This document shows positions 1-12,600 of a DNA stretch of 64,000 bases, piece by piece. Origin of the DNA: Morella rubra (lineage: Eukaryota > Streptophyta > Magnoliopsida > Fagales > Myricaceae). The stretch covers positions 1 to 64,000 of the forward strand of contig RXIC02000227.1 of the NCBI GenBank assembly GCA_003952965.2, written 5' to 3'. Position 1 is the stretch's first letter. The number at the start of each line of letters is the position of its first letter. Both the position numbers and the translations under genes were made by a program. The notes below the pieces were generated by a model. The model was not told the origin of the DNA, made no database searches, and saw only the letters and a list, made by a program, of their open reading frames with translations.

Positions 1-2606
1 GCAAATATCTTGATCCTATTTAGCAAAGAATTAAGTCAGACAGTCTTCCAAATGAAGTCCATGATAATAGCAATTATAATGAGAAATAAAAGATCAAGAA
101 TAGGAAAACTTCATAGACATGAACATGTGCCATTCACTAATCAATAATCTAATTTGGTCGTTACCCATAATCATGCTTAATGGGTCTCATTAACACTACA
201 AATGAATTATGCAAAAAGAAACTACCTTAAAAAAAAAAAAAGATAATTATGCAAAGAATCATCAAGTGCATGCTCCATGCTCCATATATTTTTCCCACTA
301 ACAACAATCATGCATCTAATATATTGCTCCCGTGCATTAAAGGCCAAAAAGAGAGAGAGAGAGAGATTAAAACATATTTATAAAATCACCCAATTATTTA
401 TGCATAAACCTATAAATTATGAATAGGTAAACGCATTGCATATACGATGGTGCTTTGAGTGGAGGGAACAAGTATCAAATACCAAATGTAATAATCTATT
501 GGGCCTATGATGAGGTCTGCCCTTTTGGAGGCAATAACATATGCTTCAAACTTTTCTTCAGGTGGCACGCAGGCATTTGAGGAGTCCCCTTTTAATCTCA
601 TGTAAATTAATTAATTTTTTATAAATGGACTACAGATTTTTCTATATTTAGCTTACACCGCCGATTAGACTTTTTCCAAAGTGATTCGAAAGAATCGGCA
701 ATATGTAAGTGGGTCAACTAGGATTTTGATTTATATACTAAATAAAATAAAGTTTAATTGACCAATATTCTTATCTTTGCAAGGCTCTTTTCTATCTTTT
801 TTTTTTATCGAGAAAAAAAGTAATAATTATAAGAAATAAAAGAAACACATGGTGGTGTGAGTGAGTGGGAGCCACAGGTCTTTGGTAACTCAGAAAATTG
901 CTTCTCTCTAGATTTAAGTCAATTTTTTTTTTTTAAAAAATAAAAAATAAATCAGCACCTTGTTGAGATCATGTTAAAATAAAAAGGCCATGACAAACTA
1001 ATTAGTAATATAGTGGTTAATTAAGAAGTATTTTACTAAAAGGATTGCGAAGAAAAAAAGTGATCAAGGAAATTAATGAGGAGATTATTGTTATTGTGGT
1101 GCTTGAACTCAATTCTCACTGAAAACTTAAGCGTTAAGTGTGTGGGCATCACTTGGACATTATCCCATTGAAGGGGTGGGAGTGGGAACCTTTTCCGTGC
1201 ACGGGCCACTAGAGCTAAGGTGGAACCATAATGGCAAAAGAAAACCTCACCAAAGGAGTGAAAAGAGGAGTGTGAAAGAGTGGACTTCGAAAAAGTAAAA
1301 TTAAAAGGTGAAGGTAAAATTAAAGGTGGAAATGACACGACCCAATAGGGAAGCCAAGCCAAACATTAGCTGGTTAAAAGCTGATGCAGTAAATCCTCAA
1401 CCTGAAAGCCTTGTATATATGCATACTAATGGTTAACTGTGGTTAACTTTGTTTAAATTAAAATAGATACTTTTAGGATGAGGGATAAAGATCTTTTTCT
1501 AATTTATTGAATTAGATTGTTTAACTCAAAAAGCACATAGGCCTCACATGGTTGGTAATTAATACATGTACTATTGAATGTTATGATATCTATATGTAGT
1601 GTTTATTTCTTTCAAATTTAAATAGAAAATTGGAGAGAATCCTGATCAAAGTTTTATTAAATTATACGAACATTAATTTCTTGTAAAACTCATTATCCTT
1701 TTGAAATAATACCAGCTCTTAGATCTCGGGATTCACACTTCGTGCTCAACAGCTTGACTAAATTGAAGTTTAATCTCAATCATAATCTTAGTTAATGATG
1801 TATTAATTGGGGCCTGCACTGTTAGATATCATTGATGCATCAGAAAATTTGCCTATTCTTGCTCTTTCTATGAACAGATGTCTGTGTCGTCCACCGTACT
1901 AAAAAGTTTGTATCACTTGAAACCCCAGCTCGGGTAAAATGGAATCTTAAGGTAAAAGAGTAATCAGATGTTGCACATCTTCACCTCGGAATTCATCATT
2001 CAATTTTTTTCTGTTTTTTTTTTTCTACCGTGATTTCCCACTGCAGAGCCTTCAGAGTACGAGTTTGAAACCCACTCTTCTTTCCAATGGTGTGGTTCTC
2101 CTCTCATATTGATGAACTGGGATCTGCTTTGTCCTTTGGACGCCCCCCCAGCTTTTGTACCCGAATGTTACGTCTCGTCAGTTTCTAGGGAGAGTAGGTC
2201 TACCGAAGGGTCCGGCAGACTGATAGAAATTTTGCAAATTAAGAATATTCTTATTGGGCCAAAATTTTAAGTACCAAACACAGTAAAATGGTAATCAGTA
2301 CTCTGGTGGAATACACTCTCCTGCAACAAATTTTAACTACCTGGCCAGATTTCATTTCCAGAAGACGCTTTAGGGCTCTCACGTTGCTGAACTAATTTTA
2401 ACTCCTATATACAGAATATGTAAACGGGAAGCAACTCATTTTCGTTTTCTGATGTTTCCCCAAGGATACAATTGACATATAATAGGCTGAACTGAAAGCC
2501 ATCCCCCCCTTAACATACAAACCAGAAAGCCCCAGAAACTACAAATTGATACACCAAAGCAGGGCTTTCAGGCAAATAATTTATCTAACACAAACATCAC
2601 TATCAC
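1..2606. other. Intergenic DNA downstream of TAF1, no gene seen
   Basis: This is AT-rich DNA with an (AG)n microsatellite at about 349-366 and scattered poly(A)/poly(T) runs. The TAF1 3' UTR presumably occupies the last few hundred bases. Small open frames at 410-601 and 1036-1362 show no recognisable protein. Confidence 0.6.
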
Positions 2607-5600
2607 CTACTCCCTGTACTCGATACCAGCTTCAGCTTCAGTCAAACTTTCATCATTCTCAATTAACAGAAAATCACAAAGCTCCAAAAGCTGATCTGCT
2701 AGGGGAGGAATCCCCGGATTGCGGCCGTCGTTATATCTGTGGGCATTATACGTTATCTGCCACACATCATGCCTGAAATCTTCACGGCTCCTGTATTCCA
2801 TCTTCCTGACCTTCTCCTTGATTGTGGCCAGGTCCATGGGGCGCTTTATGATGTCATGGTAGTCAGGAGCGTCCTTTTTGGATACTGGTTTTAAGAAAAG
2901 ATAAGACACCTCGTACTTGTCTTTGAGGGTCTCTACCATGCGCTCCAAGATGTTCGCCAAACCAACCTGTGGGACAATCAATCAAGAATTTGACTTAAAT
3001 GGGAATTTAGGCAGAACTAATATGTACGTATATTTTAAACAGGAACTGCAAATGTGAGGCTCTCCCTGAACAGCCGTGCAAATAATTCTGCACCAGTTAC
3101 TGAATTTTTGGGTGGATGATCTACGATCTATAGAAATAGAAGCTCAACAAGAAAAGGGGAAAGAAAGAACACCAAAGAAAAGAAAGGCAAAAACACTAGA
3201 TAAATCTCTCACTCAAATTCTTCTTTCTGTGGGCATGGCTAAAAAGGTGTATTTAAAGCAACAAAACAAAAGAAATGATATGGTTAAAATATTCCAACCT
3301 CACTTGGATTATTCATATTCTGTAAAACTGCTCAAAACTTTACTTAGTTTACCATCTAGCATCCATTTTAGTCCAATCTGTCAATATATCTTTACCCGCA
3401 TGATCAAAATTTTGAGATATTATAAACCAAACTCGCCTTTCAAAACATGTGAAATTATAAAATTAACCTCACCGAGTTAAATTTTTAATGTCCCATATGA
3501 TATAATGGCAGTTAGTTTTAGCCCATTCTTCACCAACCCAGCTCCACCATCTTCTCTGACAACTCCACCATTCCTGCTTATCCTAGTCTGCTTTGCTATC
3601 CTCAACCTCGTTCACTGCTGAAAAGTCTGGTTTACTTTTACTCCTGACTGATATTATTGTGATTTGAAATTTGATTCTTGAACTCTTTCGCAAGAGGAAA
3701 CCCCTCAACAATCCCTCAAAATCACTTAAGTATCACAGCCTATGTTTAAGGAAAGGAAAGGAAATTTGTTTTTTTGGAAAGCTTTTGGAAAGCACCAAAA
3801 CACCGTACTCCAAAATGGGTTCAACAAGAAAATCAAATCTAGTACCATCAATCCCCTATCTCAGATTCAGGATCGAAATTCAAACCATAGACATTGAAAA
3901 GGGTTAACGGAGATCTAAAAGAGCAGAATCTCACAAACAATTCAGACTCAACCGCGTTTAAAATGTATCGAAAACCCTTGACCCTCTCTCATCCTTCCCC
4001 CTCTCCTTCCCCTTCCCCTTCCCCCTCTCTCGGACTTTACACACTCGAAACTGCCACTCACAAATGCGCTGAAGCAGAGACAACCCATCACCATTTCTAG
4101 CCCAACTAACAGCTTGCCTTACAAACCTCAACAAAATCCTCTTCTTTCACACTCAAATCTTTCGGGCTCAGATTTCTCACCCAGTCCCAGAAGTGTTTAG
4201 GTCTTCAGGGATATACTACTAACCCTGTTGGCCATGCCATTGATGGTGATGATATGTGGCAATTTGAAATGGGGGTACAGTGCAGGGTGTAGATATGATG
4301 GAAAGGTGGTGGACCATTTATTTATGAAAAGGTTGTCTTTTATTTTAATAGCCTTTTATTTTTCATTTTTAAGTCCATTTTTATGATATTTTAAACAAAT
4401 GCAAAGACTTGAGTAAATCTGCAAAAAATCATATTTTCAGTCACCCACATTAATGGAAAACTGGTGACATGGATGGTGTTGTGATTCTAAAAATTACGAG
4501 GGAGGTCTGTGTACCTTCAACTAAATCTAAGGGCAGTTGGAGCATTACTGAAGACCAGTAGGATGACGTTTGACAACTAGTAAAATAATATTTCTACCAA
4601 GAACACAGTGAAGAAATTTTTTGTTGCAGCATGCAATTTAACTCAACAGTTCTCTTTCAACACCAAGTTTATTACCTTACACTTCTCTCGGAAACCACCT
4701 AAGAAACTCACTAGGGTAGTTCATAACCATCCATCCATACGCCACTATCTAAAAAACACCCCACTAACAGATCCCACTAAGTTGGTATATAATAGGTAAG
4801 ATTGACAACAAAACAGATATCTAAAGATTGATAGTTGCTGTTATTTCTATGTTCACTAATTTAATAAATTGTGCTACCATTGTTATACATTCCAAATGAA
4901 TATTGAGTGGTTTTCTGGATTTTCTTAGCTTTCTCGCTTGCTTGTTTTAGTGGTTTTTAGTATAGTCTCTTGTACTGTTGACCCTGTTGTTGTGTGTCCT
5001 TTGATTTTCTTCTCTTTAATAAAGTTGGCTTGCTTATCAAAAAAAAAAATTGTTATACATTCATAATTCAGCATAATCAGTAGTATTATGATTGTCTATT
5101 CTTCACGTGAAAGGAATTTGAGAAGTGTTTGGCCGTAATATCAACACTACCATTCAATCCAGAATCATCAAGCCACTCTTCTATTCTGATAACCATTTCC
5201 TTTTCTATTTTAATTTGTAATAAAAAAATTTGCAACAAATAACAAAAAAAAAAAATCGAAACCCTAATAGGACTTCCGGAAGAAGGCAGTGCACCAGCCT
5301 CATTTAACCAACTTTTCTATGGTCACTATTATTATCGTTATTGTTATTACTACGACTGGCGTTGATAATTCTACTGTTACCATTAGTATTGTCCACCACT
5401 AAGGCTGGTGCCAATTTCACCATTAACCATTTAACTCATGCGTAAAAAGAACTGCAGAAGTTTGAGAAACTTAGACCTTGATTATCTTTTTCTTTTAGCA
5501 AAACTTCCAACAAATCAAGATCTATACTTACCATAAAAGAGATCCATACCTAATCAAGTGGTATCCTTCGATAGAGAAAAGGATTTTATCAGAGCTGTTG

Positions 5601-8600
5601 GGTTAGAAGTGGTAATGGGAAGAAAAATTGGTGATATTGGTCAAAAAGTAAATAGCAAAGTCTATTAAGTTGGGGTGGCTGGTAAAGGCAATGGTGAACA
5701 GAGATGACAGGTGGTTGTTTCAGAGCTCTTACTAATAGCTGTCATACATTGCAGCTAGATAGATAAGACCTAGAAAGGTGTCTTACAAACAATGGAGGAA
5801 ACATACAGTAAAACTAAGGACTCTTAATAACATTTTCACGATGTGAGGGAGAGGAGATGATTAAACCTTCCTTGTCTGGCCAACCCACCCAAAGCCCAGA
5901 TCTGTTAGCATCCAGGCTCACCCCATTGGGGTTGGGTCATCCTTTTACCAGCCCTTTTGCCCCTCCTGGTAATATCTAATAAAATAAATAATTCCAAAAA
6001 ACTAACAGCTAAAAGTCTTTCAATTCAGTCCTGAGGTTATGTAGTTGCCCCTCATAAATTCCATCCACACTCAACTGTACAGGATTGTCACCTTGCAATT
6101 GTTATGTTCCAATCTTTTTTCATCTAGGAGGTGAGATATTATCCCATACAGGAAATGATCACTATAACTTGTAATAAAGAGCACCAAGTGAAGGAAAAAC
6201 CGCACTGAAGAAAGTAACAGACAAGGTATAATTGAGTGCAGTACCTCTCCCCCTTTCCGACGCTTTGTTTGTGGTGTATACTCTGCGCTGTACCTTCCCA
6301 GCTCAACAACAGGCCTCCTTTTTGCACTCCGGTCTCTCTCTGGCATCCTTTTGTCATTCCTTCTTGTTCTGGGGTCCTCTAGATACTCTTTAACTTCAGG
6401 CCTCTTCTTCTTTTTCTTCTTCTTCGCTTTCTGTCTTTCTTCTTCCTCCCTCTCTCTTCTGATGGATGCTTCATATCTTTTAATCTCAGCTAACTTTTCC
6501 TGCTCTTCTAGCATCCTCATTTCTCCCTCGTAAAGCCTTCTTGTCCTCTCTTCTCTCAATCTCTCTTCATTTCTTTGCTTCTCTTGCTCTTCCCACCATC
6601 TTCTATCCTCTCTAGCCTTTTTTTTTGCTGATTCCCTGGTCAAAAACATATTCTCCTGCTTTTTATGCTTCTCAATCTCGGACAATTCAACGATCCTTTT
6701 AGTTTTCCGGTACTCAAAGCCAGTGCTTCCATCCTGACTGACCTGGTCCACATCGATAATCTCTTTGGGCCGTTTGATTATAATTTTCTTCTGTGGTTGA
6801 TCCCTATCTGTTTCTGTTTGTGGCCGTATCACAAGAGAGCGTCTATGAGATTCTGGCTGATCTTTTGCTGTATTTGTTGGTGGTCTTATTACGATGGATG
6901 GTTTAGGGGGATCTGCATCGTCAGCTTTCATCTTGCTGGGAATTATTATTTTATTAAACTTGACAATGGACTTTCCAGTTTCAGAAATGGAAGTGACTGG
7001 CTGGTCCAAACCCAGTGCTGCTTCAACACCAAGATTATCAGAGAGCTTGTCAACGGAGCCGCATTTAAACTTCACTGGAAGAACTTTTGCCTTCAAACTA
7101 GACTTTTCATCATCAGGAGCTTCGACAATTGCAATTTTCGTCGCACTTTTTGAAATGAGCTTCTTTGTTTGGGGTTTCTGCTGGGACTGACTAGAGGGAT
7201 CCAAGGATTTTAATTTTATAGATGCCTTCTCCAGATCAGCAGTTTCGAGGTTTGCTTCTAGATCTTCTCCATACTTGGGGCAGTTTTTGTTTGTCCTCAT
7301 ATGTCCAAGCTGGTCATCAAACAGCGAACACTCATATTTATTTACCTTTTTAAAACATCATTAAGATATTGAAAATTGAAAACCATATAGTTACGCACCT
7401 GACCGCATGCCCCACAAACGAAACTCTCTCTTGCTGACTTCTTCTCCTTAAAGACCTGGTTTCAGTCAGGAGAGCAAATTAGGATTGTTTTGGGCAAGAG
7501 GTAGAAATGTTGAAGTAAATGCTATGACAACCACCCAAAAAGAAGCATGCAATTTAAGCTTACAGCCAAACATCAGATTGTTCTTCGGAACACGTGTGTA
7601 GTACAAAGAAGTACCAACTCTGGCAAATGCAACGCAGTTTTGAACAGATATGAAATTTCATACATGCAGATGACAAGATATTTTTTGGGAAAAACTGCCC
7701 ATAAAAGCAGTTCAAACACCAGATCTAAGCAAACCTCAAGATCCAGTATTCATCTCTGTTGTCACGATAAAGCTAATGGACAATAGCATAGAGCACACAG
7801 GATCAAAGTTCAGGTATTGACAGATAATAATTTGCGTAAATTTTTCATATGCTTCTTGATAAGTGCCTTTAGTTTGTTCCTTCAGCATACCTTCTACAGC
7901 TTTCAAGGAATTACAGCAAGAGTATAATAATTCTCAAAACTGGATGGACCTTAGATTCATTGGTTTTTGGTGCTCAATAGCGCAGGTGGGTCCTTTAATA
8001 GTCACCGCAAGTGGAAATTAGGAGGCCTGCACTAAAGCTGACTTAATACACGTGAAAACCCGGTTACAATAGCATAGTGGCAAGCAAAGGGGAAAAAGGC
8101 GTGTGATCTTAAGCTTCACAATGATACAAGAGTTCCCTTAATTTTTTAAGACTGATGGTCAACATGAATAAAATATACACAGCAAAGAAATCGAAGTAAG
8201 GATTAAGGGATTGAGGATTATTCATCTTTGGTCAGGAAGGAAGAGGTTTATTAGCTCAAAGGTTGCAGAAAAACGAAAACGTTGTGGGAAACCACATGCA
8301 GTGTCTTTAAATTAAGGTTTGTGGCAGAAGTGAAAAATATGAGTGGCGAGTGGTGTGACAGGAACACACAAAAGTAATCTTGCCCCAATACTCCAAACAT
8401 TCATATTCCTTTATTGCAGTCTAATTTCTTCCAGTACAGTGAAATATAGCTATAGACCCACACTTTTTGTCCAACAAGTAGGACTCTCGGGACACTTGCA
8501 ACGACCAAGTACCAATCATTAGACTAAGCCCGGAACAAACAAGAAGGGTAAACAAAAAGGGAAACTTGAGTCTACTACAAAACACTAGGGTCAAGTTATT

Positions 8601-9675
8601 GACATGCTTTGTATATCGAGCATCAAGCACATCCAACACATACAAGAGGGACGCTTTGAATTGACAACTTATTCATTGTAATACCGCATATGTTAGGGGC
8701 CAAAATAAAAGAATCATGTCAACTAACTTCAAAAGAGTTGAACACTCAACATTTGGAGTAGCTTCATGATATTATTCCACCAGGAATATCAGAAGAATAA
8801 CCGTGCAGAGATCAATATACAATCCCATTACAAATTCAGAAGCCTTCTAATAAAACTCCAGTCTTAATCACAATTCAATTGGGGCTATCTCCACGAATCA
8901 TCATTAGCCAATTGGAGTTGCAGTCATGTATACTTTTCCACCCATTTGTTGTCATCCTATTTTTGAGAACTTCTCTAATAAAACATTATGTTATTATGGC
9001 TCTTATTATTATGGTAAGATTAATGATCATATTTCCACACAATTGTAAAGTAAGAAACAAGCACATTAAGGAAATATAGAATGGAATTTGGGGAAAAGAA
9101 GAGGATCCTCAAGTACCCGTGGTACTGGTTGAATGTATTTGAAAGAAACTCAAATGTAGAGAATTCCATTAAGGCAAAACATTAACGTATGATACCACCA
9201 AAGACGAAACATGAAGATGGATGAGGTCACTTGCCTTGACTTTATCTCCTGATATTTTCAGTTTCTTACTGACTAGACCTATATTTGTGATATCAGGCTT
9301 TTTTGTTGCTTTCACCTTTCCATACTTACTTCTTTTCGTGAGAACATTCTCAACCTGCCACCAAGACATACAGCACTTCCTATTATCCTCAGATCTACGT
9401 TAATACGCTGGGGGAGCCATTACAAAAAAGACAACACTTCCATAGGAAAGTAAACAGGTGATTGATAATAAAAATGCAAGTCATTCCCACCTCCTTTTTA
9501 TCTTTACTGAAATACTCCTTTGAAGTATAGGAACCACCAGGTTGGGCATTCCCAATGATTTGCTTGATCCGATCCACATTCTCGATGCCAAAGCTTGGTT
9601 GTGAACCCCCAGCCAGTTGTGATTGCTCCCTCACAACTCCTGTTTTTTTCTTCTTCCTCCTCTCAGCATCATCAC
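2607..9675 (-). other. TAF1: TAF1 C-terminal block (exons 17-21): zinc knuckle, charged coil, bromodomain
   Basis: Exons 19 and 20 meet inside a CX2CX4HX6C zinc knuckle (C1419, C1422, H1427, C1434; text VCGACGQ then [11 protein letters not shown]). Exon 20 (7309-6245) is mostly charged, with [14 protein letters not shown] and a run of eight lysines, probably coiled coil and nuclear-localising. The last exon (2966-2607) is a bromodomain at residues about 1786-1880: [19 protein letters not shown], then [11 protein letters not shown] and [12 protein letters not shown]. The Asn of YNA that contacts acetyl-lysine is present. The 3.3-kb last intron (2967-6244) holds a short LINE insertion. Confidence 0.95.
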
Positions 9676-12600
9676 CTATGGAAAGTTTGAAGGTAAAGCA
9701 TATATCACGAGTAGGAGTTTAGATGCCATTACAACAACCACTAGAGTTGTGCTACAGATTTCCCAAAACTTTTGACCTTTTCCATATAATATTTTCTGGG
9801 CACGGCAGATCTAGAATGGTTAGCTAATCCCAGAAAGGGAAAAGAGTTCACCCAGAGAGATTCTCATAGAAGCTCCTCCAACATAACATTAGAGGAAATT
9901 AAATCACCGTTAGTCCTTTTGTGTGACTAAAATGTACCTACCATCCATTAGTAACCTGCATAACTCGGCTGCTTCAGCTGCTTCATCTTCAATTTCCTCT
10001 TCTGCCTGAGCTAGGGATGGTCGCCTTCTCATTTTCAACCCCTTAACACCATCTGCTTTCTCATAGTTGGTGTCATAGTTCCCTACTTCTTCTTCACATT
10101 CCTCTGCATCAAGAAGATTCTCTAAATCCCCAGCAAAGGAATCAAGATCACTATTTCCCTCAGAGTCGCTCTCGTTTTCATGATCTAAGGCAGAAAGACT
10201 TTGAACTTGTCGATCCCAAATCTCCTGACATTTCTCTCTCGTCTGCTGCTGCAGTTGAAGAAAGGACATTCTTTGGCCACGAGCATATTTGCTGATAGTT
10301 GTGGGATCAATTTGTACTCCAGATGCAGCTTGCTCACTTGAAAGCTTGCGTATCATAGCAATCCGATGCCATCTTGTCAGTTTTGCAATCTCTTCCTCAC
10401 CAACATCGAACTTCAGAAGAACCTGGAATTCATTGACGAGAGATTTTTCTTTTTTATTGATAAGCAACAATTTTATTAAAACAGAGAAAGAAAAAAGAAC
10501 AGTACAAATTGTACCGAAACAACTTAAAGCAAACAAACAAAGAAACTATAAAGTCCTGAAAATCTAAGAAAGGGCCCCCCAACATAGCATTAGCCCAAGA
10601 AAAGAGAGAAAACATCATGCCCCCCTGCAACTGCTCCAACGACAAAGCCGAATCCTCAAAACATCTACTTTTACGCTCCCTCCAAAGACACCACCAAATG
10701 CAGGAGGGGATCATCTTCCAAATAGCCTTAACAAGAGGATCCTTGAACTTCCTATCCCAACAAAGTAAGACATTAGCCACCCTTTCTGGCATAAACCAAT
10801 GAAGATTCAACATACTAAACACATGCTTCCAAAGACCTCTCGCCACTGGACAATGCAATAACATGTGGTAGACTGGTTTCCCATCACCCTTACACAAAAA
10901 ACACCAATCCACCACATAAACACCTCTCCTTCTTAAATTATCCCTCATCAAAATCCTATCATGCGTTGCCTCCCAAACGAAGTAAGAGACTCTAGTGGGG
11001 ACTTTGGTGCTCCACACTCCGGGCCAAGGGAAAAACGCAGCATTACCACCAGCAAGATGAACATAGAAAGAGTTAACAGAAAAGACACCATCCTTAGTAC
11101 CCGCCCAAATCAACTTGTCCTCATCCCCTCTTTGAATCACCCTCTCATAAAGAGTCACAAACTCCTCTAATTCCCAACCATTTGCACTTCTTGTAAACTG
11201 AACATTCCATACAATGTATCTTATATCATCTTCCATGCAATCCGCTGCCACCGCATTCGGATTTGTGGAAAGGGAAAAAACCAAAGGAAAGAGCTACTCA
11301 AAGGTCTATCCCCACACCACACATCATGCCAGAAACTAACATTTTGTCCGTTACCCACCACAACCCGAGTTTGCTCTTTGAAAGAATCTCACCCCTTCCT
11401 AATGAACTTCCAGAGGCTTACCCCGTAAGAGCCGTGGGGGGACAAAGTGCTCCAATCACCCACATTTGTACCATATTTCTCTGCTATAATACTCCTCCAC
11501 AAACTAACAGGCTCAGTAGCAAACCTCCATAACCATTTACCCAACAATGCTTTGTTAAACAAAGAAAGTATCCTGATCCCCAAACCCCCACATTGGATAG
11601 CAGAACAAACCGTCTTTCAGTTAAGTAGATGAAATTTGTGTACCCCAACATCGCTTCCCCACAGAAAATCCCTTTGCAATTTTTCAATTCTATGAGCAAC
11701 CACAGCCAGAATAAGGAAAAGAGATAAGAAGTACGTAGGTAGACAAGAGAGATTACGGGCATGAAATCTTACAATGCAACTTTGAGATTGCCAAAAAGAG
11801 AAAACAGAGTGATAATAAAAACTAAAGACACCCCAATGTTCCTTTTATCCATACAAAAATCAAGAAAAACTGTTATTCTCATCATCTGGGGGATAAGAGA
11901 CAAAAGAAAGGAAGTGTTAACAGTTTCAACAGTTTCGAGTGTTTACCCAAGGATGGGAAATACTGTGGTGGTGGAAAACCATATGAAGTGATTAAGATAA
12001 AAGCACCAAAGCCAGGATATAAAGAAAAACCAACAATAAGGAACCCGAAATCACAATTCCAGTCAACTCACCAATACATGTCTATACAGCAACAGTCTGA
12101 AATGTTTCAGTTATTTCACCAATACACACAAGGAATTGATGCGGACTATTAAGAGCCTCAACTTGAGGCAATCCATGGACTACTCACATTAGCAAATTCA
12201 CTTGTTTTGTTCCAAGCGGTTCTTCTGTGATGGAATATACAATGATATCTTGGTGATTTCCTTTGCCCAGACTCTTGTGTGATTGGCCCAGAGATATCAA
12301 AATGTTTAACATCCAAATTCAGAATTATACAGTTTCTATTTTAGGAGTCTAAAGACCTCTGAGAATTAAGCTACTAGAACCCTATATATGCCCTTTGCAT
12401 TACACTTCAACTGGGATGGAAATCAGCTTAGAGAACCCTATATATGTGCTTTGCATTACACTTTAACTGAGATTGAGATAAGCTTAGAGATGAGGTACCG
12501 TTTGTTGATAGTCAAGATGTAGTACTAATCTCATGTATGAAGTGTAAAGAGATATTGGATCTTGGAACAGACATACATGGTCAAAGTATGGATAATAGAG

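Noticed and set aside
1036-1362. 108-codon minus-strand open frame near the left edge
   Set aside because: Random-looking composition and no domain.
2050-2070. tRNA-like B-box (gagtttgaaaccc) suggesting a SINE
   Set aside because: No matching A-box at the right spacing, no poly(A) tail and no flanking duplication.
3076-3480. 134-codon plus-strand open frame in the last TAF1 intron
   Set aside because: No recognisable domain; low-complexity Lys-rich sequence antisense in an intron.
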